From Gemmatimonadota bacterium (GTDB lineage Bacteria > Gemmatimonadota > Gemmatimonadetes > Gemmatimonadales > GWC2-71-9): DNA of 59,781 bases. Positions within the stretch are counted from its first letter, which is position 1. Each line of letters opens with the position of its first letter. A program made the position numbers and the translations under genes. The stretch covers positions 1 through 59,781 of the forward strand of contig QHUL01000072.1 in assembly GCA_003222115.1 (NCBI GenBank), written 5' to 3'. Positions 25,684 to 34,206 of the stretch are shown here, one piece after another. The notes under the pieces are model-generated. The model was not told where the DNA came from, did no database searches, and worked only from the letters and a program-made list of their open reading frames with translations.

Positions 25684-26214
25684 TTGGAGTCGAACGAGCT
25701 CGAGCGATTCGAAGCGATCATGTTGCCGCACATGGATGCCGCGTACACGCTGGCGCATTACCTGACGCGGAACGACCATGACGCGGAGGATGTCGTGCAG
25801 GAGGCCTACTTGCGCGCGCTCAAGTACTTCGACGGATTCCGGGGTGCTGCGGGCGGTGAGAGTCGTTCCTGGCTGCTCGCGATCGTGCGCAACACGGCGC
25901 ACACCTGGCGGCACCAGCATCGCGCCGACACGCTCGCGACCGAGTTCGACGAGGAGCTACACAGCGAGACCGTGGCGCACGTCCATCCGGAAACGACGTT
26001 GCTCCGGGAGGCGGCGCGCGCATCGTTGCGGCACGCGATCGACGGGCTCCCGCGCGAATTCCGCGAGGTTATCGTGCTGCGAGAGCTCGAGGGGCTGTCC
26101 TACAAGGAGATCAGCGACGTCGTGGGCGTGCCGGTGGGCACGGTGATGTCGCGCCTGTCGCGCGCCCGCAGACGCCTCCAAGAGGCGCTGCGTTCGGAAC
26201 AGCAGGAGCGCTGA
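25684..26214 (+). CDS. ECF-family RNA polymerase sigma factor
   Basis: A 176-residue sigma-70 of the ECF class, with region 2 at about 14-80 (DAEDVVQEAYLRALKYFDGF, SRSWLLAIVRN) and region 4 at about 110-165 (LPREFREVIVLRELEGLSY, EISDVVGVPVGTVMSRLSRA). No extra domains are present. The start is TTG at 25684 with GAGGA 5-9 nt upstream; the later ATG would cut region 2. It is followed after one nucleotide by a gene for a membrane zinc-finger protein, its presumed anti-sigma factor. Confidence 0.93.
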   Translation: MESNELERFEAIMLPHMDAAYTLAHYLTRNDHDAEDVVQEAYLRALKYFDGFRGAAGGESRSWLLAIVRNTAHTWRHQHRADTLATEFDEELHSETVAHVHPETTLLREAARASLRHAIDGLPREFREVIVLRELEGLSYKEISDVVGVPVGTVMSRLSRARRRLQEALRSEQQER

Positions 26215-26215
26215 C

Positions 26216-26998
26216 ATGACCCATCCGGTCCTCGAGGCTCAGCTGGACGCCTACCTCGACGGCGAGCTTACGGCGGACGACGCGCGCGAGCTCGAAGCGC
26301 ACCTCGTCCAGTGCCCGGATTGCGCGGGGTTCCGGGACGAGCGCATCGCGCTGCGCGCGGCGATCGCGGCACACGTCCCGGCGCTTCAGGCCTCCGACGC
26401 GCTGCGCCAGCGGGTGCGCGCGGCGCTGCGCGTGGCCGGGGGGACGCGCTCCCGCCGCCGCATCGCCGCGCCGGTCGTGTGGCGCTCGCTCGCACTCGCC
26501 GCTTCACTCGCCGTCGTCGCGGTCGGCAGCTGGCGGCTCGCGCTCCAGCGCGCGGCCGGCGGAGCCCTCACCGACCAGGTGCTCGCGAGCCACGTGCGTT
26601 CGCTCATGCCGGGCCACCTCACCGACGTGGTCTCCTCGGACCAGCACACGGTGAAGCCGTGGTTCAACGGCAAGCTCGACTTTTCGCCGCCGGTGTACGA
26701 CTTCTCGGGACGCGGATTTCCCCTCGTCGGCGGGCGGCTCGACTACCTGAACGGGCGGCCGGTCGCGGCGCTCGTGTATGGGCGGCGCCAGCACCTGATC
26801 AACGTGTTCCTCTGGCCCGCGGTGCAAGGCCCGGCGGGCGGGCCCCCCGCCGCTACGCGACAGGGCTACCACCTGCTCCACTGGACGACGCGGGAGTATG
26901 CCTACTGGGTGGTGTCCGACCTGGGAATCTCCGAGCTGCGCGACTTCGCCGCGCTGCTCGCGCGCGGTGACTCCGCCGCCGCTACGCCTGCGCGATGA
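26216..26998 (+). CDS. membrane anti-sigma factor with zinc-finger domain
   Basis: A 260-residue type-II membrane protein. The N-terminal zf-HC2 domain has the HxxxCxxC triad (EAHLVQCPDC). One transmembrane helix lies at about 86-105 (WRSLALAASLAVVAVGSW), and the outer domain (about 110-255) may sense the signal. It includes VKPWFNGKLDFSPPVYDF, as found in anti-sigma proteins linked to oxidative or heme stress. It is transcribed with the sigma factor gene (1-nt gap). The last 17 nt overlap the convergent nucleotidyltransferase gene. Confidence 0.88.
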   Translation: MTHPVLEAQLDAYLDGELTADDARELEAHLVQCPDCAGFRDERIALRAAIAAHVPALQASDALRQRVRAALRVAGGTRSRRRIAAPVVWRSLALAASLAVVAVGSWRLALQRAAGGALTDQVLASHVRSLMPGHLTDVVSSDQHTVKPWFNGKLDFSPPVYDFSGRGFPLVGGRLDYLNGRPVAALVYGRRQHLINVFLWPAVQGPAGGPPAATRQGYHLLHWTTREYAYWVVSDLGISELRDFAALLARGDSAAATPAR

Positions 26999-27596
26999 GC
27001 GCCTGCGCCGCCGTGAAGTCCTCCGGAGTGTCCACGTCCGCGAGCGCCGCGGGCGGCCAGTCGAGGTAGACCGCTTCGGCCTTGTGCCGCTGCACCACGG
27101 CCTTGCCGCAGCCCTCCCCCGTCCACGCCATGAGCTCCCCGAACAGGGAGCGGCGGAACAAGAGCGGCGGCGCGGTCACGTCGCCGTAGCGCGACACGAA
27201 GAGCGGCGCCGCCTCGCGCCACGCCGCCGCGACGAGCCCGTCGAGCATCTGCCGGGTCACGAGCACCATGTCGGCGAGCAGGACGACCACCGCCTCAACG
27301 TCCGCGGGAAGCCGTTCCAGGCCCAAGTGCAGCGACCCGCTGGTCGCGCCCGTGTAATCGGGATTGATCGCGCAGTCGCACGGGAGCCCTGCGAGCTCGA
27401 CGCGGAGGCGCTCCGCCTCGTGGCCCAGCACCATCACCACGGGTGAGAGTCCGGCCTCGAGGGCACGCCGCGCCGCGCGCCGCACCAGCGGCTCCCCTCC
27501 GAGCTCGAGCAGCATCTTGTTGCGCCCCATACGCCGCGAGGCGCCTGCCGCGAGCACGACGCCCGCTACGCGCAAGTCTCTAGATGTCGTGGGCAC
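26982..27596 (-). CDS. MobA-like nucleotidyltransferase (molybdenum cofactor cytidylyl-/guanylyltransferase)
   Basis: A 204-residue GT-A-fold nucleotidyltransferase. It has the NTP-binding loop VVLAAGASRRMGRNKMLL and DTPEDF near the C-terminus, like MocA, which joins CMP to molybdopterin for xanthine-dehydrogenase-type enzymes. It starts at GTG 27596, 14 nt after the XdhC-family gene. The order coxG > xdhC > mocA-like on one strand is a maturation module for molybdenum hydroxylases, whose structural genes lie near 46-49 and 51-55 kb. Confidence 0.88.
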   Translation of the reverse strand: MPTTSRDLRVAGVVLAAGASRRMGRNKMLLELGGEPLVRRAARRALEAGLSPVVMVLGHEAERLRVELAGLPCDCAINPDYTGATSGSLHLGLERLPADVEAVVVLLADMVLVTRQMLDGLVAAAWREAAPLFVSRYGDVTAPPLLFRRSLFGELMAWTGEGCGKAVVQRHKAEAVYLDWPPAALADVDTPEDFTAAQALIAQA

Positions 27597-27610
27597 GGAC
27601 GTCGTAACGC

Positions 27611-28738
27611 CTACTCGCTCGATGCATGGATCGGGGCCTGGCGCTCGCGCAGCGACTCCGCCCGCCGGCCCGAGCGCACGGCCAGGATTTCCGCAATGAC
27701 GGACAGCGCGACCTGCTCCGCCCCGTCGGTCCCGACGTCGAGGCCCACGGGGCCGTAGATGCGTGCCGCGTCGCGCTCGCCAAGCGCCCCCGCGGTGATC
27801 AGAGCCTGGAGCATCCGCTCGGTGCGCTGACGCGGTCCCAGCATCCCGATGTAGGGAGCCGGCGTCCCGGCGAGGGCACGCAGGTAGCCCTGGTCGTCGG
27901 CGAAGTTGTGGGTCATGACGACGGCGTAGCAGGCGGCGTCGGGCGACAGGCGCCGGAGCAATTCCTCGGGGCGACTCTCTATCAGCGCCGCCGCCGTCGG
28001 GAACCGCTCCGCCGTGAGGTAGGCGGCGCGCCGGTCCACGATCACGACGCGGAACCCGATGTCCGCCGCGAAGTGCGCCAGCGGTCGCGCGTCGTCACCG
28101 GCGCCGCAGATCACGAGCTCGGGTGGCGGCAGGAACACGTCGCAGAAGACCGCCCGGCCGGCGATCTCGACGATCCCTGAGTCCTCGGTGCCGAGCAGAT
28201 CCCTGGCACGCGCGGTCGCTCCGCGATTGAGCGGCGGGGATCCCAGGTCGCCTTCAACCGTGTCGCGGGTGACGACGAGGCTCTTCCCCCCGACCGTGAG
28301 GGAGTCCTTTAGGGTTCCCCCTTCCCCTTTCCCCGGCCGTATCACCGTGCACACGACGAAGGGGACCCGGCCGTCGAGCAGCTCCCGTTCCCGCGCACGC
28401 GCTTCGAGCACCGGCTCGACGAGAACGTCCACCTGCCCCTCACACCCGACGCCAAGATCCCAGGCCGCGATCTCGTCGGTACTCGAGCAGTAGCTCTTGA
28501 GCTCCGGCGTCCCCGACGCGAGCACCTGGAGCGCCACCTCGCGCACGTCCTGCTCGAGGCACCCCCCGCTCACGTTGCCGACCGTGCTCCCGTCCTCGGC
28601 GACGAGCAGCTTCGCGCCCTCGTGGCGGTAGGCGGAGCCGCGGGCGCGCACGATGGTCGCGAGCGCGGCGCGCCGGCCCGCCCCGCGGAGCTCGGCGAGG
28701 CGATCGAGGACGGCCCGGGTTTCGTGCCAGTGCTTCAT
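27611..28738 (-). CDS. xdhC: XdhC/CoxF family Mo-cofactor insertion protein
   Basis: A 375-residue accessory protein that binds and sulfurates or inserts the molybdenum cofactor into xanthine-dehydrogenase-type apoenzymes. The N-terminal XdhC/CoxI domain has RARGSAYRHEGAKLLV and GNVSGGCLEQDV. The C-terminal Rossmann-like domain has LVICGAGDDARPLAHFAADIG, VVIVDRR, YAVVMTHNFADD and YIGMLGPRQRT. The Cys in GGCLE is the usual cofactor contact. It is followed by the mocA-like gene. Confidence 0.93.
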   Translation of the reverse strand: MKHWHETRAVLDRLAELRGAGRRAALATIVRARGSAYRHEGAKLLVAEDGSTVGNVSGGCLEQDVREVALQVLASGTPELKSYCSSTDEIAAWDLGVGCEGQVDVLVEPVLEARARERELLDGRVPFVVCTVIRPGKGEGGTLKDSLTVGGKSLVVTRDTVEGDLGSPPLNRGATARARDLLGTEDSGIVEIAGRAVFCDVFLPPPELVICGAGDDARPLAHFAADIGFRVVIVDRRAAYLTAERFPTAAALIESRPEELLRRLSPDAACYAVVMTHNFADDQGYLRALAGTPAPYIGMLGPRQRTERMLQALITAGALGERDAARIYGPVGLDVGTDGAEQVALSVIAEILAVRSGRRAESLRERQAPIHASSE

Positions 28739-28762
28739 GCGAAGGAAATCTACCCTGGGGGA

Positions 28763-29218
28763 CTAAGGAGAGGGCCGCGCCACCCGATCGGCGAACTGCT
28801 GCCAGAAGGTCTCGGTGAGCTTCTTGGCCGTCCCCGTGAGCAGGCGCGCGCCCACGCTGGCGACCGTGCCGCGCACCTCGGACGTGGCGCTCCACTTCAG
28901 GCGGGAGCGATTCGGCGCCACCGGCTCGATCTCGAGGTCGGTGGTCACGTCGACCGCGGAGCCCGGTGCCTTGCCGCGAGCGGCGAGCTTGAGCCGCCGC
29001 GGCGGGCGCACGTCCGTCAGCTCGACATCGAGCCGGAACCTGAGCTTCACGCTGCCGACGCCGAAGGCGGACACCACCTTGAAGTGGCGGTCGTCCACCG
29101 CCTCGACCGATTCCACGCCCGGCGCGACGGACGCCACGAACTCGTGGTCGAGGAGCCGCTGCCACACCTGCTCCGGCGGCGCGGCGATCTCGGGAGCGCC
29201 GGAGAACTCGAGTCGCAT
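28763..29218 (-). CDS. coxG: CoxG-family SRPBCC protein (CO dehydrogenase subunit G)
   Basis: A 151-residue START/Bet v1-like fold of the CoxG family, thought to anchor or help mature Mo-hydroxylases at the membrane. It has MRLEFSGAPEIAAPPEQVW, the family opening, and TWQQF-like packing near the end, with the run RARLLTGTAKKLTE. The ATG at 29218 was chosen to match the family start and has GGTGGA just upstream; an ATG at 29239 adds seven residues. It is first of a three-gene set with xdhC 24 nt downstream, and divergent from the DUF2779 gene. Confidence 0.85.
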   Translation of the reverse strand: MRLEFSGAPEIAAPPEQVWQRLLDHEFVASVAPGVESVEAVDDRHFKVVSAFGVGSVKLRFRLDVELTDVRPPRRLKLAARGKAPGSAVDVTTDLEIEPVAPNRSRLKWSATSEVRGTVASVGARLLTGTAKKLTETFWQQFADRVARPSP

Positions 29219-29264
29219 TCCACCAACTTGCTTCGACATCCCCGGAACGGTTAGTCTCCCGGCG

Positions 29265-30776
29265 ATGCCCTCCCACGCGGGCGCATCCGCCAAGCTGTCG
29301 AAGTCCCGCTTCCTCTCGGGGCTGCAGTGTCACAAGCAGCTGTGGTGGCGGGTGCACGAACCCGAGGCCGCCGAACTGACCCCCACCAAGGCCCTGCAGA
29401 ATCTGTTCGCGCAGGGCGCCCAGGTGGGCGAGCGGGCGCGGCGGTACGTGCCGGGCGGCGAGCTCATCGACCTGCCCTTCTACCAGCTCGACAACAAGGT
29501 GGCGGCCACGCGCGAGTCGCTGCGGCGCGATCCCCCTGCCCTCTACGAGGCCGCGTTCCTCGCCGACGACACCTACGCCGCGGTCGACATCCTCGAACGC
29601 GGGCCCGGGGGCGCCCGGGGGTACGGCGTGATCGAGGTCAAAGCCTCGAACAGCTTGAAGCCGGAGCACATTCCCGACGTCGCCGTCCAGGTCCACGTCC
29701 TGCGGCAAGGCGGCCTGTCCGTCGAGCGCGCGGAGGTGATGCACCTGAACCCCGACTGCCGCCACCCCGACCTCTCGAAGTTGTTCGTGCGGGAGGACGT
29801 GACGGCGGCGGTCGAGGGGGCGCTGCTCGGCGTCCCCGACCAGATCGCCGCGCAGCTGCGGATGCTAGGGGGGCCGCTCCCGGACGTCCCGATCGGCGAG
29901 CACTGCACCAAGCCCTACGATTGTCCCTTCCTGGACCGCTGCTGGAAGCTGCCGCAGCATCACGTGAGCACGCTGTACCGCATCGAGCGCCGCAAGGTGC
30001 TCGAGTACGAGGCGGACGGCTACGCGACGATCTACGACCTGCCGACGGACCTCGAGCTCTCCGCGATCCACGCCCGCCAGGTGCAGGCGGTGACGTCGGG
30101 GCGGCTCGTGGCGCAGCCGGCGCTCGCGGGGGCCCTCACGGGTTTCGACGGGCCGCTCGCGTTCCTCGATTTCGAGACCGTGGCCCTCGCGATCCCGCGC
30201 TACGCCGGCTGCCGGCCGTGGGAGAACATGCCGGTGCAGTTCAGCTGCCACACGCAGGGGCGGAGTGGCAAGTACGTCCATCACGAATGGATCGCGGACG
30301 GGCCGGAGGACCCGCGCCCGGCGCTCGCCGAGGCCGTGGTGCGGGCTTGCGGCGGCGCGCGGCACGTCGTCGCCTACTACGCGAGCTTCGAGCGGGAGTG
30401 TCTCAAGCAGCTGGCGCAGGCGGTGCCGGACCTGGCCCGCGAGCTCCACGCGATCGGCGCGAAGCTCGTCGACCTGCTGCCCGTGATCCGCAACAACGTG
30501 TACCATCCCGACTTCGGCGGCAGCTTCAGCATCAAGCACGTGCTGCCCGCGCTCGTGCCGAGCCTCGCGTACGGCGATCTCGAGATCAACGAGGGGGAGA
30601 CGGCGAGCGTGGAGCTGCAGCGCCTGATGTTCGACGGGGGCGAAATGCGCCTCCAGGAGCGCGCGCGCCTACGCCAGGCGTTGCTGTCCTACTGCGAGCG
30701 CGACTCCTGGGCGATGGTGAAGCTCTTGGAGCGGCTGCGGGGCCTCGTCGGTGCCGAGCAGCTGGAGTTGTTCTGA
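29265..30776 (+). CDS. DUF2779 nuclease: Cas4-like PD-(D/E)XK module fused to DEDD-type exonuclease-like module
   Basis: A 503-residue protein with two nuclease-like halves. The N-terminal half (about 1-240) has the Cas4/AddB-like layout: a first Cys in SGLQCHKQLWW, an acidic YAAVDIL, GVIEVKASNSLK (ExK), and three more Cys in CTKPYDCPFLDRC that could hold a 4Fe-4S cluster. The C-terminal half (about 290-495) has FLDFETVALA, YYASFEREC, SIKHVLPAL and LSYCERDSWAM, matching the acidic motifs of a DEDD ribonuclease-H-like exonuclease. No CRISPR array or cas gene is near. A role in DNA or RNA processing is likely, with substrate unknown. Confidence 0.85.
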   Translation: MPSHAGASAKLSKSRFLSGLQCHKQLWWRVHEPEAAELTPTKALQNLFAQGAQVGERARRYVPGGELIDLPFYQLDNKVAATRESLRRDPPALYEAAFLADDTYAAVDILERGPGGARGYGVIEVKASNSLKPEHIPDVAVQVHVLRQGGLSVERAEVMHLNPDCRHPDLSKLFVREDVTAAVEGALLGVPDQIAAQLRMLGGPLPDVPIGEHCTKPYDCPFLDRCWKLPQHHVSTLYRIERRKVLEYEADGYATIYDLPTDLELSAIHARQVQAVTSGRLVAQPALAGALTGFDGPLAFLDFETVALAIPRYAGCRPWENMPVQFSCHTQGRSGKYVHHEWIADGPEDPRPALAEAVVRACGGARHVVAYYASFERECLKQLAQAVPDLARELHAIGAKLVDLLPVIRNNVYHPDFGGSFSIKHVLPALVPSLAYGDLEINEGETASVELQRLMFDGGEMRLQERARLRQALLSYCERDSWAMVKLLERLRGLVGAEQLELF

Positions 30777-30786
30777 GCAGTGGCGC

Positions 30787-33327
30787 TCAGCGCTCCAGCC
30801 AGTAGGACACCTTCAGTAGGAACGTGTTGTCCGGGTGGGCGTCGAACAGGTCGCGGAAGTCGCCGGCGATCGACCTCGTGCCCTGCACCGGCGCGGAGTC
30901 CTGCCGACCTTGGTTCCACACGAGGAACAGCGTCGAGCCGGGGCGATACTCCCACCGCAACACCAGGTTCGACCGGAACTGCTTGAAGTTGAACTGGTCG
31001 GGGCTCGTCACCGCATACGGCTGGTAGCGGTCGTCGTAGGCCGCGGCGCGGGGGTTGGCCAGCTCACGCACGTTCGAGTACGTGCCCTTGCTCACGAACG
31101 GCTGCGCGTAGATCTGCACGGTCAGGTCGCGGGTGACGATGTAGTCCACGCGGCCGATGAGCGACGCGGTCTTCTGGTTCAGGTGAGCGAACGTGTAGTG
31201 GGTCACACCGGTTCCGTCCACGAAGTTGCCGTACCACTGCGCGTCGGCCACGTTGTGCGATCCGGTGACACGGAAGGAAACGTTGAACTGGGAAGCGAGC
31301 CGGACACTCACCTGGGTGTTGAGCTCGACCGACTCCGAGCGGCCGCCGTCGCCGCGCCAGTAGTTGCCCCACACGAACGGCACCACCGGTGGCCGGCCAT
31401 CGCCATCCCACTCCGCCCACGCCGAGAAGTAGGGATCGGCCCGCACCGCCGGCCCGCCCCGCGCGCAGCGGTCACAGAAGGTCGTGCCGAGCTGACCGAA
31501 AGTGGAGCCCGCGTGCAGCCACGAGCGGTTGTTGAGCTGCACGTGCACGTTGCTGTTGGCGGCGCGTTCCAGCGCAAGCCCGTCCGCCGCCCAATACTGC
31601 CACCAGTTGAAGTTCCAAAACGCGGTCTGATAGAAGGAGCTCGGATGCAACGACTGCAGCCCGAACCAGTTGTTCCAGCTCTGCTGATCCGCCCGCTGCA
31701 GGAAGCCCAGGTCGTTGACCTCGAACCCGGGAGAGCGGCGGAGATAGCTCGTCTCGAACCGCGTAATGCCACCGCCCACCTTGCCGAAGAGCAGCTCTTC
31801 GGCATCGCCCATGAGCGTCGTGCGCGTCGAATCGAAGGTCTGGGAGCCGTCGGGCCGCTGGTAGTTATGGACCGAGGACTGCTGGGTTGCGGCGATCGCC
31901 TGCCGCGTCCCCGCCACGCGGCTCAGGTCGAGCGACCCGGAAAGCTGGTAACGCCCCCCTGGGAAGCGGTGACGGAAGTCCACGGCACCGGCGTACGCGC
32001 TCTGGCGCAGGTACGGGTCGGTCCACACGTCGAGGTTGCGGTCCACGGCCGTGGCGATCACGCCCACCCCGCTCTCGCCGTGCCGCAGATCCTGAAAGGC
32101 CCGCACCACGGCGTAGTTCGTCAGCGGCTCGATCGTGCGGTCTTGCGGGCCCGTCTCGCGCGCCGTGACGCCCTCGAGCACGCCGAGGTTGAGGCCGCCC
32201 GCGAGCCGGCCCGTGAGCTTGCCGGCGCCCATGATCGTCGTGCCCGTGGGCGAGCTCGCATCGCCGTACAGGTCCGTGAGGTGGGGCGCGCGGCCGACGC
32301 GGCGCGAGTAGAAGAGCCCTTCGCTGTTGCAGTTCACCTGGCTGCAGTTCACGTCGAAGCGGAACACGCCGGTCCCCGCCACGAAGAAGGGCCGCCGCTC
32401 CTGGAAGAAGGTCTCGAACGCGGTGAGGTTGAGGACCGCCGGGTCGGCCTCCACCTGGCCGAAGTCCGGGTTCACGGTGGCGTCGAGCGTGAGGTTCGAG
32501 GTGACGCCGTACTTGATGTCCGCGCCGCCGGCGAAGCGCTGCGGGTGATCGAACGCTCCGCCGTCGGCGACGGTCACGTTCTTCGTGACGCCGTACGGGG
32601 TGACCTCGAGCCGCCGGGGTGAGGACAGCCCGACCAGCCCCTGCACCTCGCCCATCTGCGACGGGAACCCCGGCCGCGACGCGCGGTACACGGGCCAGCT
32701 CACGCGCTCGGTGTAGCGCTGGATGTCGCGCCACACGCCGAAGCCGAACGTGTTGGTCGCCGCGGGCGCGTAGCGCAGCTGCGACAGCGGGATCCGGAAC
32801 TCCGCCGTCCAGCCGAGCGAGTCCACCGTTGTCGCCACGTCCCACACGGCGTCCCAGGCGTCGTCTTCCGTCTGGCCATCGTTGTAGATCGCGTAGTCGC
32901 GCTTCACGCCGGCAGGATTCACGGCGAACTCGAAGCCGGTGCGGCGGTCGTGGTAGGAGTCGATGATGATCTTGATCTGGTCGGTGGCGGCGCGGACGTC
33001 GCGGCGGGCGAGGAGCTTGAGGATGCTATCCGGGTGGGGATCGAACGCCCGGACGAACACGTAGAAGTTGCGCGAGTCGTAGGCGACCTTCGCTTCCGTC
33101 GCGAACCGCGGGTCGCCGTCCTCCTTGGGCTGGAACTCGCGGAACTCCGTGATCGCGGGCGCCAGGCGCCACACCGGGTCGTCGTCCTTGCCGTCGACCA
33201 CGACCGGACGGTCCGCCCGCACCGCGACCGCGCTCGTCGCGCCGGGGGGCGGCACCCGCGCCGCCTGTGGGTCGGCGGACGTCTGCAGCGTGAGCAAGAC
33301 GGCGAGCAGCGGCACGGCAGGCGGCAT
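30787..33327 (-). CDS. DUF5916 domain outer-membrane-type protein with CBM9-like N-terminus
   Basis: An 846-residue exported protein. A signal peptide (MPPAVPLLAVLLTLQ) precedes a CBM9-like sugar-binding-fold domain (about 35-210: VVVDGKDDDPVW, FVRAFDPHPD, GWTAEFRIPLSQLRY). The rest is a DUF5916 region: RRLEVTPYGVTKN, DATVNPDFGQVEADPAVLNL and ERRPFFVAGTGVF, then many alternating aromatic strands ending in LLKVSYWLER, as in an outer-membrane barrel. Such proteins are frequent in Gemmatimonadota and Bacteroidota; their function is not established. ATG 33327 is preferred over an upstream TTG because it begins the signal peptide. Confidence 0.85.
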   Translation of the reverse strand: MPPAVPLLAVLLTLQTSADPQAARVPPPGATSAVAVRADRPVVVDGKDDDPVWRLAPAITEFREFQPKEDGDPRFATEAKVAYDSRNFYVFVRAFDPHPDSILKLLARRDVRAATDQIKIIIDSYHDRRTGFEFAVNPAGVKRDYAIYNDGQTEDDAWDAVWDVATTVDSLGWTAEFRIPLSQLRYAPAATNTFGFGVWRDIQRYTERVSWPVYRASRPGFPSQMGEVQGLVGLSSPRRLEVTPYGVTKNVTVADGGAFDHPQRFAGGADIKYGVTSNLTLDATVNPDFGQVEADPAVLNLTAFETFFQERRPFFVAGTGVFRFDVNCSQVNCNSEGLFYSRRVGRAPHLTDLYGDASSPTGTTIMGAGKLTGRLAGGLNLGVLEGVTARETGPQDRTIEPLTNYAVVRAFQDLRHGESGVGVIATAVDRNLDVWTDPYLRQSAYAGAVDFRHRFPGGRYQLSGSLDLSRVAGTRQAIAATQQSSVHNYQRPDGSQTFDSTRTTLMGDAEELLFGKVGGGITRFETSYLRRSPGFEVNDLGFLQRADQQSWNNWFGLQSLHPSSFYQTAFWNFNWWQYWAADGLALERAANSNVHVQLNNRSWLHAGSTFGQLGTTFCDRCARGGPAVRADPYFSAWAEWDGDGRPPVVPFVWGNYWRGDGGRSESVELNTQVSVRLASQFNVSFRVTGSHNVADAQWYGNFVDGTGVTHYTFAHLNQKTASLIGRVDYIVTRDLTVQIYAQPFVSKGTYSNVRELANPRAAAYDDRYQPYAVTSPDQFNFKQFRSNLVLRWEYRPGSTLFLVWNQGRQDSAPVQGTRSIAGDFRDLFDAHPDNTFLLKVSYWLER

Positions 33328-33479
33328 AGGGAGCCCTCGAGGCGGGTCGGCCAATTAGATGCGGCCGCCCCTGAAAGGGTTGCACGCCGCAAGACGACGG
33401 GGCTACGCGCGGGAAGGTTTCAGGCAGGCGGCGTCTCCGGGTTCTCTTCCTAAGTGTCATCGGCGGAGTACATTGAGGC

Positions 33480-33734
33480 ATGCCCGAGCAGCTCGTCGGT
33501 ACGGTCACGCACTTCTTCAAGGGGCCGAGCGTCGCCATCGTGCGCCTCAGCGAGGGTGAGGTGGCGGTGGGCGATGAGCTGCACTTCCACGGTCACACGA
33601 GCGACTTCACGGAAAAGGTGGGCTCGATGGAAGTGGACCACGTCAAGGTGGAGCGCGCGACGGTCGGTCAGGAAGTCGCGATCCAGGTGGTGCAGCGCGC
33701 GCGGCCGGGGGATCGGGTCCTGAAGGTCACCTAG
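33480..33734 (+). CDS. small translation-factor-domain-II-like beta-barrel protein
   Basis: An 84-residue protein made of one EF-Tu domain-2-like barrel: VGTVTHFFKGPSVAIVRL, VGDELHFHGHT, VDHVKVERATVGQEVAIQV and RPGDRVLKV. It has no GTPase domain. Similar free-standing proteins are annotated as translation elongation factor-like and resemble the C-terminal domain of U32 peptidases. GAGG lies 3 nt before the ATG. The last 8 nt overlap the convergent DinB gene. Confidence 0.85.
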   Translation: MPEQLVGTVTHFFKGPSVAIVRLSEGEVAVGDELHFHGHTSDFTEKVGSMEVDHVKVERATVGQEVAIQVVQRARPGDRVLKVT

Positions 33735-34206
33735 CGCCCAACCGCTTCAACAGCTGGATCTGCCCCGCGTGATACAAGTCGTGTGACGCGATGCCGTAGA
33801 TGTGCGTCACGTTGCTCCACTGCGACCGCCAGCCGTGGCGCCCGAGCCGCGCCGCATCGAAGCGCGCGATCGTGCGACGCAGCAGCGCGTGCTCGCGCTT
33901 CAGGAGCGCGACGTCCCCCCGCCAGGCGCGCAGGTCGGCCCGCTCGGGCAGCTCGAGCCAGTTGCTTCCCGGTCGCGGGAACTTGAGCGCGGGGTCCCGC
34001 ACGAGCCGGCGGCGCACCACGAACTTCCAGTACGCCGCGTGGAGCGCGACCTCCCAGATGTTGTGCCGCCCTCGCTGTGGGCGCCACAAGGCCTGCGTGA
34101 CCGTCACGCCGCGCAGCGACCCCGAGAGCGTAGTGCCGTGCCAGGAGTGGCCGGCGAACGCCTGATCGAAGACTTCGAGCAGCAGCCGAATGCGGGCGTC
34201 CATCAT
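33727..34206 (-). CDS. DinB-family putative metal-dependent enzyme
   Basis: A 159-residue four-helix bundle of the DinB/YfiT superfamily. Possible metal ligands are the His in NIWEVALHAAYW and the two His in SHDLYHAGQIQLL. Some members are thiol (bacillithiol or mycothiol) S-transferases; the substrate here is unknown. The start ATG overlaps the stop of the SYLF-domain gene (ATGATG), so it is coupled to that gene and to the aldo/keto reductase before it. Confidence 0.83.
   Translation of the reverse strand: MMDARIRLLLEVFDQAFAGHSWHGTTLSGSLRGVTVTQALWRPQRGRHNIWEVALHAAYWKFVVRRRLVRDPALKFPRPGSNWLELPERADLRAWRGDVALLKREHALLRRTIARFDAARLGRHGWRSQWSNVTHIYGIASHDLYHAGQIQLLKRLGAR

Noticed and set aside
29265-30776. 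CRISPR-associated cas4 gene
   Set aside because: The Cas4-like half is only part of a longer DUF2779 protein, and no repeats or other cas genes occur in the window.
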